Shown here: one piece after another, positions 6,242 to 8,797 of the stretch
Position numbering within the stretch: position 1 is the first letter of the stretch
Layout of the letters: every line of letters begins with the position of its first letter
Assembly: GCA_027322565.1 (NCBI GenBank)
Contig: DAHVRG010000097.1
Location: 1 to 8,797 of the forward strand
Direction of reading: 5' to 3'
From: Georgenia sp.
GTDB lineage: Bacteria > Actinomycetota > Actinomycetes > Actinomycetales > Actinomycetaceae
DNA: 8,797 bases
The notes under the pieces: model-generated
Told to the model about the DNA's origin: nothing
Seen by the model: the letters and a program-made list of their open reading frames with translations, nothing else
The model's database searches: none
Program-made: the position numbers and the translations under genes

Positions 6242-6247
6242 TAGCCT
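6242..6247 (+). promoter_or_regulatory. Candidate -10 box of the first substrate-binding lipoprotein gene
   Basis: TAGCCT lies within GTCCAGTAGCCTCG, 43 nt from -10 start to ATG. The second lipoprotein gene has the same context (GTCCAGTACCCTCG) at 8440-8453, 44 nt before its ATG. Shared sequence and spacing in duplicated genes supports a real promoter element. The implied leader of about 30 nt is too short for a riboswitch. Confidence 0.5.
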
Positions 6248-6284
6248 CGCCGTCGTCCGACGAAGGCCCCCTGGAAGGACCCCG

Positions 6285-7289
6285 ATGAAGCGCTCATCCC
6301 TCCGACTCGCCGGCGCCGCCCTTGCCGCCTCCGCCCTCGTGCTCGCCGCCTGCGGTGACGGCAACGGCGAACCGGACACCGACGGCGCGGGCACCGGCGA
6401 CGAGGAGCGGCGAACCTACTCGATCGGGATCACCCAGATCGCCGCCCACCCCTCCCTCGACGCCTCGCGCGAGGGGTTCAAGGACGCCCTCGCCGACGCC
6501 GGCCTCGACGTGACGTACTACGAGCAGAACGCCCAGGGCGACCAGCCCACCGCGATCTCCATCGCCAGCGGCTTCGCCGCCGCCGACCACGACCTCGTCC
6601 TCGCCATCGCCACCCCGACGGCGCAGGCCGCGGCACAGGCCATCACCGACATCCCCCTCCTCTTCACCGCAGTCACCGAGCCGGAGGGCGCGGGGCTCGT
6701 CGACAGCTGGGAGGCACCGGGCGGCAACGTCACGGGCACGAGCGACCTCAACCCCGTCGGCGACCAGCTCAGCCTCATCACCGAGCTCGCACCGGACGTC
6801 GAGACGATCGGGATCGTCTACAGCTCGGGTGAGGTGAACTCCGAGATCCAGGTCGAGCTGGCCCGCGAGGCGGCCACGGAGCTCGGCGTCGAGATCGAGG
6901 TCGCCACCGTGACGAACTCCAGCGAGGTGCAGCAGGCCGCCGACTCCCTCGACGTCGACGCGTTCTACATGCCCACCGACAACACTGTCGTCGCGGCCTT
7001 CGAGTCGCTCCTCCAGGTCGCCGAGAGCAAGTCCGTCCCGCTCGTCACCGCCGACGGCGAGAGCGTCGGGCGGGGCGCGATCGCCACCTACGGCGTCGAC
7101 TACCACAAGCTCGGCTACCAGACCGGGCAGATGGCGGTCCGCATCCTCGAGGAGGGGGCCGACCCCGGCGAGATGGCGGTCGAGACGTTCGACGACCTCC
7201 TGCTCATCGTCAACCCCGCGGCCGCCGAGCGGATGGGCGTCGAGGTCCCCGCCGACATGCTCGAGCGCGCCGACGAGGTCGTCGAGTAG
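6285..7289 (+). CDS. ABC transporter substrate-binding lipoprotein, ABC_sub_bind (PF04392-like) family
   Basis: The protein has 334 residues. The ATG at 6285 follows GGAAGGA at 6273-6279. It has a lipoprotein signal peptide: basic MKRSSLR, a hydrophobic core, and the lipobox LAAC with Cys23 as the lipidated residue. A Gly/Asp/Glu-rich linker (about 24-44) precedes the periplasmic-binding-protein type I fold beginning at YSIGITQI (45). Recognisable segments are the AIATPTAQAAAQ loop, LLFTAVTEPEGAGLV, IGIVYSSGEVNSEIQ, FYMPTDNTVVAA and ATYGVDYHKLGYQTGQMA, a pattern typical of the family that includes TrpX-type (tryptophan or tyrosine) binding proteins. The exported protein would capture a small solute, possibly an aromatic amino acid, for an ABC importer. 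Permease and ATPase genes are not in the window, and the next gene is the opposite-strand aldo/keto reductase. A second, similar copy starts at 8489. The C-terminus ends normally at the TAG. Confidence 0.9.
   Translation: MKRSSLRLAGAALAASALVLAACGDGNGEPDTDGAGTGDEERRTYSIGITQIAAHPSLDASREGFKDALADAGLDVTYYEQNAQGDQPTAISIASGFAAADHDLVLAIATPTAQAAAQAITDIPLLFTAVTEPEGAGLVDSWEAPGGNVTGTSDLNPVGDQLSLITELAPDVETIGIVYSSGEVNSEIQVELAREAATELGVEIEVATVTNSSEVQQAADSLDVDAFYMPTDNTVVAAFESLLQVAESKSVPLVTADGESVGRGAIATYGVDYHKLGYQTGQMAVRILEEGADPGEMAVETFDDLLLIVNPAAAERMGVEVPADMLERADEVVE
6489..6578 (+). repeat. 90-bp near-identical segment shared with 8708-8797 (copy 1)
   Basis: This part of the first lipoprotein gene matches the last 90 bases of the window with one visible mismatch (T at 6519, G at 8738), which changes Tyr to Asp. 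Neighbouring parts of the two genes are more diverged, and the linker differs by 15 nt in length. The identity may continue past the window edge. Confidence 0.85.
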
Positions 7290-7299
7290 CGGTGTGGCC

Positions 7300-7324
7300 G
7301 CCCCGGACGCTGCGGCGCCGGGGC
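7300..7324. terminator. GC-rich hairpin, possible bidirectional terminator between convergent genes
   Basis: GCCCCGG (7300-7306) and CCGGGGC (7318-7324) form a perfect 7-bp all-GC stem around an 11-nt loop. It lies in the 51-nt gap between the first lipoprotein stop and the aldo/keto reductase stop. No T-tract follows on either strand, so termination by this hairpin is plausible, not proven. Confidence 0.45.
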
Positions 7325-7340
7325 CGGTGCCCACGCCGGG

Positions 7341-8351
7341 CTAGGAGTAGCGCCCCTTCGGCACGTTCGTCAGCGCCGGGTCACGCACCACGGAGTCGCC
7401 GAGGATCCCGTCGATCCGGGACATGACCTCGGTGGGCAGCTCGACCCCGGACGCCGCGACGTTCTCGGCCACCTGCTCCGGACGGGAGGCACCGATGATC
7501 GCGGCGGAGACGTTGTCGTTCTGCAGCACCCAGGCCACGGCGAGCTGGGCCATGGTGAGCCCGAGCTCCTCGGCGACGGGCCACAGCTCCTGGACGCGGG
7601 AGAGCAGCACGTCGTCGTGCAGGTCCCGCTCGATGAACTGGGCCCCGCCCTTCGTGTCCGTGGCACGCGAGCCCTCCGGGACCGGCCGGCCCGGCAGGTA
7701 CTTCCCGGTGAGGACTCCCTGCGCGACGGGGGAGAAGACGATCTGGCCGATCCCCAGCTCCCGGGCGGCCGGGACGACCTCCGCCTCGATGACCCGCCAG
7801 ATCATCGAGTACCTCGGCTGGTTGGCGATGAGCTGGAAGCCGAGCTCGCGCGCCAGCGCATGTCCCTCGCGCAGCTTGTCCGCCGGCCACTCCGACACCC
7901 CGATGTACAGCGCCTTGCCCTGCCGGACGACGTCGGCGAAGGCCTGCATCGTCTCCTCGAGCGGGGTCTCGACGTCGTACCGGTGGGCCTGGAAGAGGTC
8001 GACGTAGTCGGTGCGCAGCCGGCGCAGCGAGCCGTGGATCCCCTCCATGATGTGCTTGCGGGACAGGCCCGTGTCGTTCGGGCCCATCTTCCCGATCGGG
8101 AAGTAGACCTTGGTGAAGATCTCCAGCTCGTGGCGCGGTACACCGGCCAGCGCGTCGGCGAGCACCTCCTCCGCCCGGGTGTTGGCGTAGGTGTCGGCGG
8201 TGTCGAAGCTCGAGATGCCGGCATCGAGCGCGGCGTGCACGCACCGGGTGGCGACGTCGTTCTCCACCTGGGAGGCGTGCGTCAGCCAGTTGCCGTAGAC
8301 GATCTCGGAGATCTTCAGCCCGCTGTTGCCGAGGTACCTGTGTGCGACCAT
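7341..8351 (-). CDS. Aldo/keto reductase, Kv-beta-like (AKR6-type) family
   Basis: The protein has 336 residues from the ATG at 8351, a normal length for this family. A TTG at 8360 would add 3 residues and is less likely. It is a TIM-barrel NADPH oxidoreductase. Catalytic positions are Asp50 and Tyr55 in FDTADTYANTRAEEVL and Lys81 in IFTKVYFPIG; the fourth is probably His123 in DLFQAHRYD. GLSRKHIMEGIHGSLRRL (95-112), NQPRYSM, FSPVAQGVLTGKY and the C-terminal SRIDGILGDS match the potassium-channel beta-subunit-like subgroup. It likely reduces aldehydes or ketones in the cytosol. The physiological substrate is unknown. The gene lies between two related lipoprotein genes on the opposite strand. 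It has no Shine-Dalgarno, but TAGGTT lies 7 nt before the ATG, suggesting leaderless initiation. Confidence 0.93.
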   Translation of the reverse strand: MVAHRYLGNSGLKISEIVYGNWLTHASQVENDVATRCVHAALDAGISSFDTADTYANTRAEEVLADALAGVPRHELEIFTKVYFPIGKMGPNDTGLSRKHIMEGIHGSLRRLRTDYVDLFQAHRYDVETPLEETMQAFADVVRQGKALYIGVSEWPADKLREGHALARELGFQLIANQPRYSMIWRVIEAEVVPAARELGIGQIVFSPVAQGVLTGKYLPGRPVPEGSRATDTKGGAQFIERDLHDDVLLSRVQELWPVAEELGLTMAQLAVAWVLQNDNVSAAIIGASRPEQVAENVAASGVELPTEVMSRIDGILGDSVVRDPALTNVPKGRYS

Positions 8352-8358
8352 GACCGGC

Positions 8359-8364
8359 AACCTA
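8359..8364 (-). promoter_or_regulatory. -10 box of probable leaderless promoter for the aldo/keto reductase
   Basis: The minus strand reads TAGGTT, then 7 nt (GCCGGTC), then the ATG at 8351. There is no ribosome site in the interval. The layout matches the PKS and UbiA promoters in this window. Confidence 0.5.
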
Positions 8365-8444
8365 CCGGGCGAGTGCGGCTCGCTACCCTCGCTGTGGCCC
8401 TACCGAGCACTGAGATGTCACGCTCGGATGGCGGGCACGTCCAG

Positions 8445-8450
8445 TACCCT
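8445..8450 (+). promoter_or_regulatory. Candidate -10 box of the second substrate-binding lipoprotein gene
   Basis: TACCCT sits in GTCCAGTACCCTCG and begins 44 nt before the ATG at 8489, matching the first lipoprotein promoter. An extra TACCCTCG occurs at 8384-8391, a possible second start or a chance copy. Confidence 0.45.
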
Positions 8451-8488
8451 CGGTCTCCTCCCGACACGTGCCCCAGGAAGGACCCCCA

Positions 8489-8797
8489 ATGAAGCGCTCA
8501 TCCCTCCGGTTGGCCGGCGCTGCCCTGGTCACCTCGGCCCTCCTCCTCGCCGCGTGCGGGAACGGCGACGGCGGAGACCCGGACACCGGATCCCAGACCG
8601 AGACCGGGAACGGCTCCGGCGACGAGGCCCAGAGCTACTCCATCGGGATCACCCAGATCGTCTCCCACCCGTCGCTCGACGCGGCGCGCGAGGGCTTCAA
8701 GTCGGCGCTCGCCGACGCCGGCCTCGACGTGACGTACGACGAGCAGAACGCCCAGGGCGACCAGCCCACCGCGATCTCCATCGCCAGCGGCTTCGCC
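8489..8797 (+). CDS. Second ABC substrate-binding lipoprotein, paralogue of the 6285 gene (5' part only)
   Basis: The frame opens at the ATG at 8489 and is still open at the window edge after 103 codons. AGGAAGGA lies just upstream. The signal peptide begins with the same ten residues as the first copy (MKRSSLRLAG) and has the lipobox LAAC with Cys23. The Gly/Asp/Thr-rich linker is 5 residues longer than in the first copy. The mature domain starts at YSIGITQI (50), followed by SHPSLDAAREGFK and then AQGDQPTAISIASGFA, near-identical to the first copy. The role should be the same: capture of a small solute for an ABC importer of the PF04392 type. Permease and ATPase genes may follow to the right, as is usual for the family, but this cannot be seen. 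Whether the gene is full length is unknown. Confidence 0.88.
   Translation, partial: MKRSSLRLAGAALVTSALLLAACGNGDGGDPDTGSQTETGNGSGDEAQSYSIGITQIVSHPSLDAAREGFKSALADAGLDVTYDEQNAQGDQPTAISIASGFA
8708..8797 (+). repeat. 90-bp near-identical segment shared with 6489-6578 (copy 2)
   Basis: This is the partner of the segment in the first lipoprotein gene, at a constant offset of 2219 bp, with one mismatch. It ends only because the window ends. Confidence 0.85.

Noticed and set aside
6248..6284. Riboswitch or T-box leader ahead of the amino-acid-type binding lipoprotein
   Set aside because: The predicted leader is only about 30 nt, with no extended helices or conserved T-box bases.
6294..7334. 346-codon minus-strand frame opposite the first lipoprotein gene
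   Set aside because: The plus strand encodes a clear lipoprotein signal peptide and binding-protein fold. The minus frame is a Val/Asp/Gly-rich mirror with no motif.

Overview
The window looks like chromosomal DNA from a high-GC actinobacterium, most likely in the order Micrococcales. The evidence is very high third-position GC, several start codons with a TANNNT -10 box 6-7 nt upstream and no Shine-Dalgarno (leaderless initiation), GTG starts, and protein families typical of that group. No RNA gene, insertion sequence, CRISPR array or phage gene is visible. No gene-free stretch exceeds about 150 bases.

Layout, left to right: (1) the 5' end of a probable membrane-protein gene on the minus strand, cut by the window edge; (2) a class V aminotransferase of the alanine-glyoxylate/serine-pyruvate type (minus); (3) a 2H phosphoesterase of the 2'-5' RNA ligase-like type, followed by a 58-residue single-span membrane protein (both plus); (4) a minus-strand operon of type III polyketide synthase, isoprenylcysteine carboxyl methyltransferase (ICMT)-like methyltransferase and FAD-dependent oxidoreductase, with ATGA and GTGGCTGA-type overlaps between genes; the oxidoreductase is split by an apparent one-base deletion near 2851; (5) a UbiA-family prenyltransferase transcribed divergently from the polyketide synthase across only 59 bp; (6) a DinB-superfamily protein (minus), convergent with UbiA; (7) an ABC_sub_bind (PF04392-type) substrate-binding lipoprotein (plus), a Kv-beta-type aldo/keto reductase (minus), and a second, closely related substrate-binding lipoprotein (plus) that runs off the right edge.

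The centre of interest is the polyketide locus. PKS, ICMT-like methyltransferase and flavoenzyme together resemble the srsABC phenolic-lipid operon of Streptomyces griseus. The divergent UbiA gene, and a flavoenzyme that looks more like the geranylgeranyl-reductase family than a ring hydroxylase, suggest a prenylated or otherwise membrane-embedded alkylresorcinol, alkylpyrone or quinone. This is inference from gene content; no product can be read from sequence.

The second notable pattern is the duplicated lipoprotein gene. The two copies share promoter layout and leader, and a 90-bp segment with one mismatch, yet an oppositely oriented aldo/keto reductase gene lies between them. No permease or ATPase gene is inside the window.
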